Notes: generated by a model not told the origin, from the sequence alone. Counted from the first letter of the stretch, positions 34,225 through 47,370 are shown. The stretch: 64,000 nucleotides of DNA from Hydractinia symbiolongicarpus (GCF_029227915.1 NC_079884.1:806001-870000); one strand, 5' to 3'. A program made the numbers and translations.

Positions 34225-37200
34225 GTATTACCGAATACTACAAGGTATTACAGTATATTACTGAATACTACAAGGTATTACAGTGTATTACCGAATACTA
34301 CAAGGCATTACAGTATATTACTGAATACTACAAGGTATTACAGTGTACTACTGAATACTACAAAGTATTACAGTGTATTACCGAATACTACAAGGTATTA
34401 CAGTATATTACTGAATACTACAAGGTATTACAGTATATTACCGAATACTACAAGGTATTACAGTGTGCAACTGAATACTACAAAGTATTACAGTGTATTA
34501 CCGAATACTACAAGGTATTACAGTGTATTACTGAATACTACAAGGTATTACAGTGTACAACTGAATACTACAAATATTACAGTGTATTACCGAATACTAC
34601 AAGGTATTACAGTGTATTACTGAATACTACAAAGTATTACAGTGTATTACCGAATACTACAAGGTATTACAGTATATTACTGAATACTACAAGGTATTAC
34701 AGTGTATTACTGAATACTACAAAGTATTACAGTGTATTACCGAATACTACAAGGTATTACAGTATATTACTGAATACTACAAGGTATTACAGTGTATTAC
34801 TGAATACTACAAGGTATTACAGTGTATTACCGAATACTACAAGACATTACAGTATATTACTGAATACTACAAGGTATTACAGTGTACTACTGAATACTAC
34901 AAAGTATTACAGTGTATTACTGAATACTACAAGGTATTACAGTATATTACTGAATACTACAAGGTATTACAGTATATTACCGAATACTACAAGGTATTAC
35001 AGTGTACAACTGAATACTACAAAGTATTACAGTGTATTACCGAATACTACAAGGTATTACAGTGTATTACTGAATACTACAAGGTATTACAGTGTACAAC
35101 TGAATACTACAAATATTACAGTGTATTACAGAATACTACAAGGTATTACAGTGTATTACTGAATACTACAAAGTATTACAGTGTATTACCGAATACTACA
35201 AGGTATTACAGTATATTACCGAATACTACAAGGTATTACAGTGTATTACCGAATACTACAAGGTATTACAGTGTATTACTGAATACTACAAAGTATTACA
35301 GTGTATTACCGAATACTACAAGGCATTACAGTATATTACTGAATACTACAAGGTATTACAGTGTACTACTGAATACTACAAAGTATTACAGTGTATTACC
35401 GAATACTACAAGGTATTACAGTGTATTACTGAATACTACAAAGTATTACAGTGTATTACCGAATACTACAAGGTATTACAGTATATTACTGAATACTACA
35501 AGGTATTACAGTGTATTACCGAATACTACAAGGCATTACAGTATATTACTGAATACTACAAGGTATTACAGTGTACTACTGAATACTACAAAGTATTACA
35601 GTGTATTACCGAATACTACAAGGTATTACAGTATATTACTGAATACTACAAGGTATTACAGTATATTACCGAATACTACAAGGTATTACAGTGTACAACT
35701 GAATACTACAAAGTATTACAGTGTATTACCGAATACTACAAGGTATTACAGTGTATTACTGAATACTACAAGGTATTACAGTATATTACCGAATACTACA
35801 AGGTATTACAGTATATTACTGAATACTACAAGGTATTACAGTGTATTACTGAATACTACAAGGTATTACAGTGTATTACCGAATACTACAAGGCATTACA
35901 GTATATTACTGAATACTACAAGGTATTACAGTGTACTACTGAATACTACAAAGTATTACAGTGTATTACTGAATACTACAAGGTATTACAGTATATTACT
36001 GAATACTACAAGGTATTACAGTATATTACCGAATACTACAAAGTATTACAGTGTACAACTGAATACTACAAAGTATTACAGTGTATTACCGAATACTACA
36101 AGGTATTACAGTGTATTACCGAATACTACAAGGTATTACAGTGTACAACTGAATACTACAAAGTATTACAGTGTATTACCGAATACTACAAGGTATTACA
36201 GTGTATTACTGAATACTACAAGGTATTACAGTATATTACTGAATACTACAAGGTATTACAGTGTATTACTGAATACTACAAAGTATTACAGTGTATTACC
36301 GAATACTACAAGGTATTACAGTATATTACTGAATACTACAAGGTATTACAGTGTATTACTGAATACTACAAGGTATTACAGTGTATTACCGAATACTACA
36401 AGGCATTACAGTATATTACTGAATACTACAAGGTATTACAGTGTACTACTGAATACTACAAAGTATTACAGTGTATTACTGAATACTACAAGGTATTACA
36501 GTATATTACTGAATACTACAAGGTATTACAGTATATTACCGAATACTACAAGGTATTACAGTGTACAACTGAATACTACAAAGTATTACAGTGTATTACC
36601 GAATACTACAAGGTATTACAGTGTATTACTGAATACTACAAGGTATTACAGTGTACAACTGAATACTACAAATATTACAGTGTATTACCGAATACTACAA
36701 GGTATTACAGTGTATTACTGAATACTACAAAGTATTACAGTGTATTACCGAATACTACAAGGTATTACAGTATATTACTGAATACTACAAGGTATTACAG
36801 TGTATTACCGAATACTACAAGGCATTATAGTATATTACTGAATACTACAAGGTATTACAGTGTACTACTGAATACTACAAAGTATTACAGTGTATTACCG
36901 AATACTACAAGGTATTACAGTATATTACTGAATACTACAAGGTATTACAGTATATTACCGAATACTACAAGGCATTACAGTGTACAACTGAATACTACAA
37001 AGTATTACAGTGTATTACCGAATACTACAAGGTATTACAGTGTATTACTGAATACTACAAGGTATTACAGTGTACAACTGAATACTACAAATATTACAGT
37101 GTATTACCGAATACTACAAGGTATTACAGTGTATTACTGAATACTACAAAGTATTACAGTGTATTACCGAATACTACAAGGTATTACAGTATATTACTGA

Positions 37201-38400
37201 ATACTACAAGGTATTACAGTGTATTACCGAATACTACAAGGCATTATAGTATATTACTGAATACTACAAGGTATTACAGTGTACTACTGAATACTACAAA
37301 GTATTACAGTGTATTACCGAATACTACAAGGTATTACAGTATATTACTGAATACTACAAGGTATTACAGTATATTACCGAATACTACAAGGCATTACAGT
37401 GTACAACTGAATACTACAAATATTATAGTGTATTACCGAATACTACAAGGTATTACAGTGTATTACTGAATACTACAAGGTATTACAGTGTACAACTGAA
37501 TACTACAAATATTATAGTGTATTACCGAATACTACAAGGTATTACAGTGTATTACTGAATACTACAAAGTATTACAGTGTATTACCGAATACTACAAGGT
37601 ATTACAGTATATTACTGAATACTACAAGGTATTACAGTATATTACTGAATACTACAAGGTATTACAGTGTATTACCGAATACTACAAGGCATTACAGTAT
37701 ATTACTGAATACTACAAGGTATTACAGTGTACTACTGAATACTACAAAGTATTACAGTGTATTACCGAATACTACAAGGTATTACAGTGTATTACTGAAT
37801 ACTACAAGGTATTACAGTGTACAACTGAATACTACAAATATTACAGTGTATTACCGAATACTACAAGGTATTACAGTGTATTACCGAATACTACAAGGTA
37901 TTACAGTGTATTACTGAATACTACAAGGTATTACAGTGTACAACTGAATACTACAAATATTACAGTGTATTACCGAATACTACAAGGTATTACAGTGTAT
38001 TACTGAATACTACAAAGTATTACAGTGTATTAACGAATACTACAAGGTATTACAGTATATTACTGAATACTACAAGGTATTACAGTGTATTACCGAATAC
38101 TACAAGGCATTACAGTATATTACTGAATACTACAAGGTATTACAGTGTATTACCGAATACTACAAGGCATTACAGTATATTACTGAATACTACAAGGTAT
38201 TACAGTGTATTACCGAATACTACAAGGTATTACAGTATATTACTGAATACTACAAAGTATTACAGTATATTACTGAATACTACTAGGTATTACAGTGTAT
38301 TACCGAATACTACAAGGCATTACAGTATATTACTGAATACTACAAGGTATTACAGGGTATTACTGAATACTACAAGGTATTACAGTGTATTACTGGATAC
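34225..38400 (+). repeat. 30-bp satellite array B (about 139 units)
   Basis: Same unit as array A in opposite orientation (plus strand TACTACAAGG, TATTACAGTG, TATTACCGAA). Occasional 29-bp units lack one base (ACAAATATTACAG), for example at about 34566, 35106, 36666, 37086 and 37506. A clear higher-order repeat of 14 units (13 x 30 + 29 = 419 bp) is seen: 36661-37079 recurs at 37080-37498, sharing the private variant GGCATTATAG. Long open frames here (such as 34179-35162) are by-products of the repeat length. Confidence 0.95.
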
Positions 38401-38682
38401 TACAAAGTAATACGGCATATTACTAAGTACTACAGTATACAATACGGCATATTACTAAGTACTACAGTGTATTACTGTATATTACAAAGATATTACATTA
38501 GGCAGTAGTATGTATTAACAACATCACGACGTTGATAAATTGTTTAACGTCGCGTGTCGGATGCAGTTGAGCTGTCGTGAGGAAAGGAATACGACAATGT
38601 CGGGTAAAGGTGAGGTTGTGTTAGAGGTTCAAGTATACGACATATTCACAGACTATATGGATCCTTCCATGAAGTGCTTCCC
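38400..38682 (+). mobile_element. Leader region of satellite-bearing element, copy B
   Basis: Reverse complement of the copy A leader, ending in GAAGTGCTTCCC at 38682. It keeps the same landmarks but is longer than copy A: roughly 30 bp of extra text lie between GTCGTAT and CCGACATTGTCG. The transition from array to leader passes through degenerate units (GGCATATTACTAAGTACTAC, repeated). Confidence 0.75.
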
Positions 38683-38689
38683 GTATATT

Positions 38690-39125
38690 ATATTGTCAAT
38701 CACGTGAAACAACATAAATGGCGGCTGTGAAAAGTTGTTACTTTTGATTTGTTTTGTTGTCTTCGTTCAGTTGCTCTAATTTCCAGGTTGTATTTTCTAG
38801 AAGTTCCCAGTAGGTTTCTTGAGATCCAACCCAAAAATTTATAGTGGATCTCGCAGAGAATACAGGGCATCAGGGGTGCTTATTATTGTGTTGTGTAGGA
38901 CAAATAACTCTAATGATTTATCTTGTGGTATAGCTATCTATAGCTAGCTAAGATAGACCTTAAAGTGTTAGTGTTAAGCATGTCTGTGAAAAAAGTTTTT
39001 AATAACAAAAAAAGAACAGGCATTTTCATGCAAGTTTAGTGCCTTAAAAAAAGTGAAAGCTTCTCCCATGACAAAAGAAGTTTATCTAAACCAACTCAAT
39101 TTAATGCATAACTTTCTCAGATAAA
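38690..39125. other. Spacer, no gene recognised
   Basis: AT-rich spacer between the satellite element and a SINE; no supported gene. Confidence 0.45.
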
Positions 39126-39127
39126 TA

Positions 39128-39415
39128 GCATGGTTGTTTAGTGGTTATTACTCTCGCACTTTGTGCTGGAGACCCTTGGTGGCAATTCAATATGATCCAG
39201 TGAATGTTACCATAGCCCTGGATTAACCCAAGCCATGTGAGGGAAATTGGGGAGACGACACACTTTGTGGGCCGTTGGATGTTGCAGGGAGTTTTCTGGT
39301 GGAGCGCGGACCCTAATAGAGTTTGAGAAGCTCAAAGAGAGCATTAAATATCCAGGACTCCCCATCTATGCCATGGGCCCCTCCTGGAAATAATTAAGGC
39401 TAGCCATGTAAAATA
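39128..39415 (+). repeat. tRNA-derived SINE sharing a GCCATGTGAGG core
   Basis: The head has an A-box-like TTGTTTAGTGGTTATTA and, at the right spacing, GGAGACC...GGCAATTCAA, resembling tRNA-Asp/Glu. The body contains AACCCAAGCCATGTGAGGGA, AATTGGGGAGACG and CACTTTGTGGGCCGTTGG. The GCCATGTGAGG core recurs, inverted, at about 60424-60434 after another tRNA-like head. Confidence 0.6.
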
Positions 39416-39447
39416 TGCACATCTATCTACAACATAGATTTATTCCA

Positions 39448-39458
39448 CTGTTCCTGCA
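39448..39458. repeat. 11-bp target duplication (left) of MULE-type element
   Basis: CTGTTCCTGCA here is repeated exactly at 42440-42450, directly outside the two inverted termini. Confidence 0.85.
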
Positions 39459-39823
39459 GTGGTGGCTAGTTTGTATTGGCGAAAGTAGGTCAACAATTTT
39501 TGACGCGTTCTGAATTCCGTCTAATTGTATCTCCTTCGCAAAGTCTTTCGGAAGGACCCTCCCTCTCCTGGTCTTTTTTATAAAGAAAATAATTGCATTT
39601 TTTTCCTCGCCAAGGGTGATATGAAACTCAAACTTTTTGTCCGGTATCGATGACTTTTTTCCATCATGGCTTTTTTTTAAATATTTTTAAACTTTTGGCG
39701 AAGTATTTACAATACAGAAGCTTACATAATTTATTTCAAAACACCACAACAATAAAATTTACAAACTATTTAACACACCTCACATTTCCATTTCTCATGT
39801 TCATTATTTAACGCAAATACTTT

Positions 39824-40451
39824 TTAAGGGATTTTTGCACAACTATGATGATACCATTTATTGCAACCTGAGCACATTGCCATAAAAAGTCCTTTGTCTT
39901 TCTTAACATCATCTTCAAAAAAGATGTCTCTGCATATACAATGTAAGTCGTACGCTTTTGCATAAAACAACAAAAACTCTTGATAACTTTTGGAAATGGA
40001 CTAAATTGACCAACTTCCAGGCAATGTAACAAGTGAGCTCTCATTTGTTGTGTATCAAATGACACAGATTGTGGACTGTTTCCAAGAAATTCTTCAACAG
40101 AAAATGCTATTGCAAACTGACCACAATCAATGTCATTCTCTTGTTGCTGAACTGTTATATTTGACACTTTAATACTTGCTTCGTGACAGTGCGCTGTACA
40201 AGCTATTTTTCTAAAGATTCTCTATCTTGATCTCTATTGTATTGGCTTAGAGAATCATAAACGTATACTTCGTCATGAGCTTTTCTGGTGACAGTTATCC
40301 AGTGTCGACGTTGCTCTACGTACAGTATTTGAATAAACTTATTTCGCCAGCGTGAATAGCAGGAGAAGTTTAAACCAGTGTCTTCAAAACCATCCACGCC
40401 ACTCTGCTGCTTCATGATGACTTGAGCCAAATTAATAGTGGCGTGTGTCAA
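39824..40451 (-). pseudogene. Ulp1-like C48 protease followed by PHD finger (frameshifted)
   Basis: The first block (40451-40203) has the protease His region (RRHWITVTR) and Asp-like region (EVYVYDSLSQ). The second (40167 onward) has the Cys/Gln region NDIDCGQFAIAF. The two blocks are in different frames, so at least one frameshift separates them. After a further change of frame, 39824-39943 reads as a zinc finger with CIC, then CSGCNKWYHHSC, matching the end of a PHD finger. The module lies downstream of the transposase in the same orientation. Ulp1 enzymes cleave SUMO-like proteins; the role in the element is unknown. Confidence 0.75.
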
Positions 40452-40583
40452 TTGGCTACCCTTCAGAATTTCATTCTCTTAATTTCCGACAACCATGTGC
40501 CTAAAAAAATATTATGAAATAACCTAATAGACTAGAAAACTATGATAGAAAAATTGTATACAAGAATAAGAAATCCTTCTCAC

Positions 40584-42094
40584 CTTCAAACCATCTTTTC
40601 AACTTTCCATTGTACATTTCCCACTTTTTTAAATCAGCTATTGCGTCGTTCATTTCATTCAAGGAAACTAAATGTGCAATTCGTCTTATCCATGCTTTAA
40701 AATCTCCAGCCACATTATCAACACCGTTTTCAGATTTGTTGGTCCATCTAATAAAAAAATTAAAAATTAAAAGCAATATAAAAAATGTAATCAGTGCAAG
40801 GTTACAAAAGCGTAAAATATAAGACTGACTGTGTCCATGCCTGTTCTTGATGAAAGTCACACAAAAAAACTTTTATATTAGGGAAAACGTCCTCCAAACT
40901 CAAAATTTCTAAGGTGTTGTAGTCAACTATCGCATACTTAGGTGTTATATCTGGATTCCATTCTAGATTAAATTAACAGTTACTTCAGAAATACGCAAAA
41001 ATAGCAAATAAAATAATATAAACAATGATAATAATAACACACCTTTAATTTTTGTTAACGCTTTTGTCACCATCATTTTCGACTCATCTTGTGGAATCAT
41101 AACACCAACAACCTACGTTTAAATAAAAATTGTAAGTTTAAAATTTACACTCTGAAAGGCAATGTTTTTAGCTGATAAACACCCGCCATGTAATTTACGT
41201 TAGTCTTTACGACAAGAAAGTACAGTGGTAAAGCATATTTAGTCGTTCGGTAGGTTGCATCTAACAATACTAGTTGCAATGTGTATCTTCTGTATAGTCG
41301 TTGCATTACTTTAGATTGATACACAAACAGGAATTTCCCATCTGTTACCGTAGCGTTGTATATTTTTTTCTCCTTTTCAAATATTTCTTCTTCAATATTT
41401 AAAATATTGTGATCCTCCAAATCATCGTCGCTTTCATTTTTTAGGATGAAATCTGTTTTTCCATACTTAAAATATACAAAAATCAAGTATTTATAAGCAA
41501 ATGGGCGTAAACTAATATCGAATTTTAAGCATAAAACTCACCGAGCACTAAAGTAAAATGATAATAAATAATACAAATGTGTGATTATGTAAGAGATATA
41601 TAGTGTTAATTAATAGTCAGTAAAGGAAATTCACAATTATGGACGCAAAAGCATACCTGTTGGGAATGTTGTCACATACTCAAGATAACAAAAACTCTCT
41701 AACACAGATTTTGAGTGTTTAGCTTGATAATTTTCCAAAGCGCTCTTTAATTTCTTAGAGGCTACTGTCCTGTTCCATTTAGTATCATTCTTATTTTTGT
41801 ATTCTGGGAATAAAAACAACTTTTTCACGTTGAACGTAACATGATAATTCAGTTTTTTCGTGTGTTGTGCTAATTTCCTTGTTTTCACTCATTCTGGATG
41901 GTCACCGCAGAGTTTTTTTCACGGTTCTTTTTGTAATCTGCTTTTAAAGACACACCTTTGACTTTTCCCTGATGGCATTGATACTTCTTTGTACCGAGCC
42001 ACACGTAAGGGATGCCATTAAAAATATAGGGAGACTGTCTTCTTTGTTGAGTTGATTGCCAACATATTGATGGGATTTGAGAGTGCGATTGCAA
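40584..42094 (-). pseudogene. MULE-type transposase, multi-exon, degraded
   Basis: Approximate exons, minus strand: 42094-41885 and 41888-41637 (N-terminal part with a Cys/His region, joined by a frameshift), 41465-41145, 41111-41043, 40962-40830 and 40749-40584, most bordered by GT and AG. The third exon contains LLDATYRTTKYALPLYFLVV, the first catalytic Asp block. The fifth has CDFHQEQAW, the conserved C.FH..Q block, and the last RWTNKSENG. The catalytic Glu region is not clear. The pattern is that of animal Phantom/Mutator transposases. Confidence 0.78.
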
Positions 42095-42650
42095 TACATT
42101 GTGTAGCGACTCTAAATATGTAATGCATACATAGGTTTAGAGTTAGAATATAAATAATTTTTTTAAAAATGTCGCGCGCACATCATTGTGAATTTAGCGC
42201 GGCAGATAACATTTAAAAGAAAACGATTTATTGAACAATAGAGCACCTATTTGCACTTGCTCATACAGAAAACGAGTTGATTAAAAGTGTTAGAACTTAC
42301 GATCATAATTGAATTCTTTCGTCTCTGATAAAATAGTAATTTGACTCGCGCACCAAAGATGCATTACGTCATACACGACATCACTTAGTCGAATAAATAT
42401 TTCAACAACCTAATTTTACTGATACAAACTAGCCACTACCTGTTCCTGCACATAATTTTGAAAAAATCATAATGACAGATATATATATAATACCACAAAC
42501 AAACAGTTTGTTGGAATATGCAAGAAGTTGTATTTGATTGCTCAAAGATATATGGTTAACTCTGTTTTCTTCCAATGTTTCACCGTTTCTTTAATTTCTA
42601 CACCAAAATGTAATTTACCAGCCTTGCTTCTATTAAGTTTTATTTTCCAG

Positions 42651-45600
42651 ATGAGTTTCAAAAAAGAAAAAAAGCCATTGTTAACACGTGAAATTAGGGA
42701 TGATTATATGGGGAGTTCGACTGCTTCTTTATCGTCATATGATTATGAAACTTATGTCAAACCTTATGCTCATACTGAGACTGGTACATATTGGTAAGTA
42801 ACTTTTAGTAATTTTTTTATTACTTAAATCATATTTAGTTGGGACACACAAAAAGTGAAACAACTCTCTGGTTGACATTTAGCACACGCTTTAAATGACA
42901 CCTTAAGAACAGAAAGTACTAGTGTTCTCGAATCACCAACTCTTCTGATTGCAGTTTTTTTGCTTTTTTTTAATTATATATTTTTGGTATTTTTACTAAT
43001 AATACCTAGAAATAAACTTAGGGACTCAAATTAACCCTGAAAAAGGAGCTTTTTAAAAGCTTAATTTTCTATTTAACGAGTGTGCAAGCAGTCATCTGTT
43101 TTCTTCTCTTTTTGAAAGTTATAAAATTATTCCTCGCTTCCAAGATTAAAACCCTTTGCAGTGGGAAAAAATTAAATTATTTTCTTAGTTTGAGGCAAAA
43201 ATTTGTTATGGAAAATAAAAAATATTCATTAATTTGGGTTAAGATGGTATTTTTTTAGGTGATAAAATTAAATTGTTAAAATATTTAGGTGTAAAATCGT
43301 ATTTGTTTACTTAACATGACCATCATTTTTAGCACATTTTTTACTTTACTGTTTTGTAGAAAACAAAGCATTTTATAATTTAAGGGCTAATATCGGCCTA
43401 AATGCCTAATAACGCATCGATTAATAATACATTTTTGATATTTTTTTGATAATTAATTAATTTTTGATAGTTAATTTGAAACAAGACGTTTTTTGCGGTG
43501 TTTATTAGAGGTGCTTGTTAGAGCTACATTTTGAATAGAGTTAATACGATACTTTAGCGTTTGATTATCATAAATCTTGTTTCCTTACAGCGAGAAAAAC
43601 GACAAAAGGAAGATTTAAAAATATTGAAGTTCAAAAAGTTTAATTTATATTTCAATTTCCTAACCTGAAAAAAAATTCAGCAATAAATTCTTCTCCCTAG
43701 GTATTATTTATGATACCTTCCATAAAAAAAATTCAGCAATAAATTCTTCTCCCTAGGTATTATTTATGATACCTTCCATTGTACGAGCATACACTTGTTT
43801 TTAAGGTACCGTTGGTATATACTTGCCTTATTCTCATTGGTGGCAAGCATGTGTAATATAGCGTGGAATTCTTGGGGTCCAATCGAGACAACATCCCGTG
43901 CTGTGTTTGGTTGGAGTAAAGGAACAATCTCATTGTTGTCTGACTGGGGAGCCATAACATTTGTGTTGGCGGTGTTTCCATCATCATACATATTAGACGT
44001 GTTCGGTAGGTATCAACTGAACACTAATTCAAAAACAATGCGCAAAAAGATTTTACTTGCAACATAAAAACAAAACTTGCAATTAAAATTTTTTTGTCTA
44101 TTAATAAGAACTGTGTTGGTGGAACATTTTTCCTATGTATGTGAATTTTTTCTCTAACAGGACTAATTTTCATTTAATTGCTATTTATAAAAAATTCAAT
44201 GCAAAATAGTTCACTATATTAACCCAAGGTATCCTCTTTGTCAGGAATGTCAAGATTTGTCAGGAATTTGGAAAATGTAGGCAAAATGTCAGGAAAATGA
44301 CAGGAATTTTAAACTTTCTACATAGTCCCCGTAATGCATATGCTTTTCATATTTATATAATGCTTTTCAATGTCACTTTTTATTTTTAGCTTGTTTTTGT
44401 TTTATCCTTTGTTTTTCTTTTTCCACATATATTGCATTTTTCTTTCTTGAACAGTCAGCTAGTACATCAGCCATAAATATGGGAAAAAGTATGGAAGAAA
44501 ATTCGGGGATGTCATGATTTTTAGCTAAAAAATATCATGTCAACTTTTAAGTGGACACCCTGTTTTGGCGAAAAGGACCAAAATCCGTCTTGTTTTCTCT
44601 GTGAAAACATCATGTTAAAATTGGATTGTGAATGTTCAACAAAAGTTTACATGTACTCTAGCATTTGCTTTACTAATTTATAGGACTTCGAAGAGCAACA
44701 CTAATGGCTATTCTATGTCTGGTTATTGGAACAGGGTTGCGTTGTATCACATCTCATCCGGAAACAGCTACCTACCTTATTCATGTTGGACAGATTATGA
44801 TTGGATTGTCGGGACCTGTAGGACAGGCATCAGCAACTGCTCTTTCAAGTACATGGTTTCCGCCAAATCAGCGCACCACTGCAACGGCTATTGCATCTTT
44901 GGCAAGTTACTGTGGCACAGCAATTAGTTTTGTTATTGGGCCGCATCTTGTTGGCGACATTGATAAAACACACATGTCCAAAACAAATCCAGGTTACAAA
45001 GAAGAAATACATAAACTATCAGACGAAATTATGAGATTCATGTATATTCAATTTGGCGTATGTTCTGGCTTATTTCTTTTAGTTTTAATTTCATTTCCAA
45101 GCAAGCCTCCGAAGCCGCCCAGCGCGACAGCTGTTATGGAAAGAGTTGATTTTATGGCTGGATTGAAAAAGCTGTTTTTTAACCCACAGTTCCAGCTTAT
45201 TGCATTTGCGTATGGTCTTACGACTGGAATTTACAGTGCGTGGTGTTCAGATCTTGCACTTAATTTAAAAGCTTTTCATATTGACGATGAAACCGCGGGC
45301 TGGTTTGGGTTTTGGGCTGTTATAGCTGGTTCTGTGTCTGGCATTACTCTGTCTTTGTAAGTGCAGTTATGTTATATCACCCAACATCGCGTGTTATATC
45401 ACTTTGCATTGCTTAACACAGCTTGGCACTCGTTTTGTTATGCAAATCAAGTATGAAGTCAATTATAATAATGCGTAAATTGTTCAATTTTTTTTAGAAT
45501 GGCCGACCGACTTGGTGCACTCAAGCTTCTTATTGTTTTACTTTTTTTCGTCGCTACAGCTGCGTTTTCTGTGTTTAGTTTAGTATGTGTGAAAATTATA

Positions 45601-45960
45601 CCGAATTCCATGGCCCTGTTTTATCTAACTTCGGTTGTTGGAGGACTTTGTTTGAATGGCTCGATTCCACTTTTCTTTGAGCTGGCTGTGGAATCAAGTT
45701 ATCCGGTTGCGGAAGGGATAAACACAGGTGCGATGACCTTCTCTAATAATCTTTATTGTTTGATATTTCTGTCCATACCACTCATCCCAGGAAGTGGTAC
45801 TGCTTGGATGAATTGGTGTCTGGTGGGTAGCTGTGTTCTCTGTATACCAACGATGATACTTTTCAAAGAACGATATCGTAGGTTAGAAGTTGATATGACT
45901 GACGAAGAAGATTCCGCTCCGACAAATGTAGCTGCTATGGGAAGCCCCATTTCATTTTAG
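42651..45960 (+). CDS. SLC49A4: SLC49A4/DIRC2-like major facilitator transporter
   Basis: Four exons: 42651-42793, 43806-44005, 44684-45356 and 45498-45960, all with GT-AG borders and consistent phases, giving 1,479 nt and 492 residues. The start is the ATG of MSFKKEKKPLLTRE. Exon 2 carries the first membrane segments with WNSWGPIETTSRAVFGWS. Exon 3 has STWFPPNQRTTATAIASL and FVIGPHL; exon 4 has MADRLGALK and the last helices. WNTWGPI-type and WFPP(N/E)QR motifs are typical of DIRC2, a lysosomal 12-helix transporter reported to export pyridoxine with protons. PLL near residue 10 could be a dileucine lysosomal signal, as in DIRC2. No lesions are seen, so it is probably functional. Confidence 0.88.
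43667..43780. repeat. 56-bp perfect tandem duplication in intron 1
   Basis: The block with ATTCAGCAATAAATTC, TTCTCCCTAG and GTATTATTTATGATACCTT occurs twice, starting at about 43668 and 43724, essentially identical. The second copy ends about 25 bp before the exon 2 acceptor of the transporter gene. Each copy contains TTCTCCCTAG, which resembles a 3' splice site. Confidence 0.85.
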
Positions 45961-47370
45961 AAAATTTAATTTATTTATAGTTTTGGTCTATATTTTTTAG
46001 AAAAGAAGTCATCAATTTAGTTATTCGCTACACTTTTTTATAATTTTGTCACTATGTAATGTATATAAAAAAAGAAGACTGAGGAAGGCTAAGAAATCAA
46101 AATGCAATAAGAACAACGGTCATACTGAAAATGTACTGGTTTTCTCTATTTTTTAAAAAACAAACAAACACGGAAGAGTATAGTTAGATATATTTCAAGA
46201 CAAATTTTTGCACAATTAGCGATTTTGAGCAACTTGTCAGTATATTTAGATTTTGAATCACACAATTTGTAATGTACCGTATAATAATAAGAAAGCTTAA
46301 AATTTAAATACAAACTGAGAACAATTTCAGCCTAAAGATATGGAAAATGAGAACAATTTAAGTTAAAGCTGAATTTCGTGTGATTCTTATAGTGCATAGA
46401 CAACAGTGCATGTGTGGGATGTCTGAGTAAGTATACGTAAATATACGCATCAACCAAATGCTTTATGGTTGGGTGGGACCTGAACCCATCATTGCAGTTC
46501 TTAGACAGCTAGTACGCAAGTTCATGTGGAACACCATATATTCTTTCATTTTCTTATTACTGGAGATCAGTCAGGGAGAGCAATTTTGAAAAAAATATAA
46601 AAATAATAGGAATGCAAATTAATTTCTTCGACTGAAGTTCCAGACTGCACTTTATCCTAAAATAGCATTATTTTCTATTTTTATGTTAGTATTTTCATAT
46701 TTTTCTGTTTGTTGTAAAATTTGAGGATCAAACCAGTTCGTTGTGAATATATTAAAATGTGCAATTTTCATATTAACCCAATAAGCGTATCATTTTAATG
46801 CTTATATAATAAATTCTAATATCCTTACTATCTGATATCTATCTGGGCTCCGCTGCAGCTTTATCTTCGAGCCCCTCCCCATCAGAGTACTTTGTATTCT
46901 GTTTTCTGTCCGTATTATGTCTCTGCGCTTGCCGTGGGTATAGTGTGGTTGGATTTGATTTGTCATGTAGCCAGAGAAGGTCAACTTGGGACATCATGAG
47001 TTCTACTTTGACTATCCTGTAGCTGCTATTCTGAATGTGTTTGTTGTGTTGTGTTGTTGAAGTTTTTGCTTTTTGGTGCTTTGAGTCGTATTGTAGCGGC
47101 AGATAAGAGTTAATTCGCTGTCAAACTTTCTAGAAAAAAACGTCTTTTAAGGTCGTAAGTTCTCACGGGCAGACATTTTTGCGAATTTTTTTTTTTTAAT
47201 CGAGTTATCCAAAAATGACATTTAATTTTGCGCTGCTGTAACAAATTTTGTGAATTTAGTTTCGTCATCGCCAATTCCGAGTGACTTAAAAAATGCAAAT
47301 TACGCCGAAAATCATGTTTAAGATATCTTTCTTAAAAATACGTTGATTGATAATCTACAGTGGTCTCTCT
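45961..47370. other. Transporter 3' flank and intergenic sequence with a tRNA-like SINE head
   Basis: No further protein gene is seen. On the minus strand, 46535-46467 has a tRNA-like T-arm (ATGGG, TTCAGGT, CCCAC) and tRNA-like text before it, probably a SINE head. Confidence 0.4.

Larger units (their letters stand above)
39459..42439 (-). mobile_element. MULE/Phantom-like DNA transposon with Ulp1 and PHD modules
   Basis: The ends are GTGGTGGCTAGTTTGTAT and, inverted, GTAGTGGCTAGTTTGTAT, one mismatch in 18, after which similarity fades. An 11-bp target duplication frames the 2,981-bp element. Its genes are on the minus strand: a multi-exon transposase, then an Ulp1-like cysteine protease and a PHD finger. 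Long target duplications (8-11 bp) and a DATY...CDFHQEQ transposase fit the Mutator superfamily; acquisition of Ulp1 proteases by MULEs is known. This copy has frameshifts and is probably inactive. Confidence 0.85.

Noticed and set aside
34120-34225. Shared distal terminus for the two satellite elements
   Set aside because: The flank of array B does not align with 4505-4640 next to array A in either orientation.
34179-35162. 327-residue reading frame rich in Tyr, Leu and Thr
   Set aside because: It lies entirely in the 30-bp satellite; openness is explained by the unit length and the frame changes at 29-bp units.
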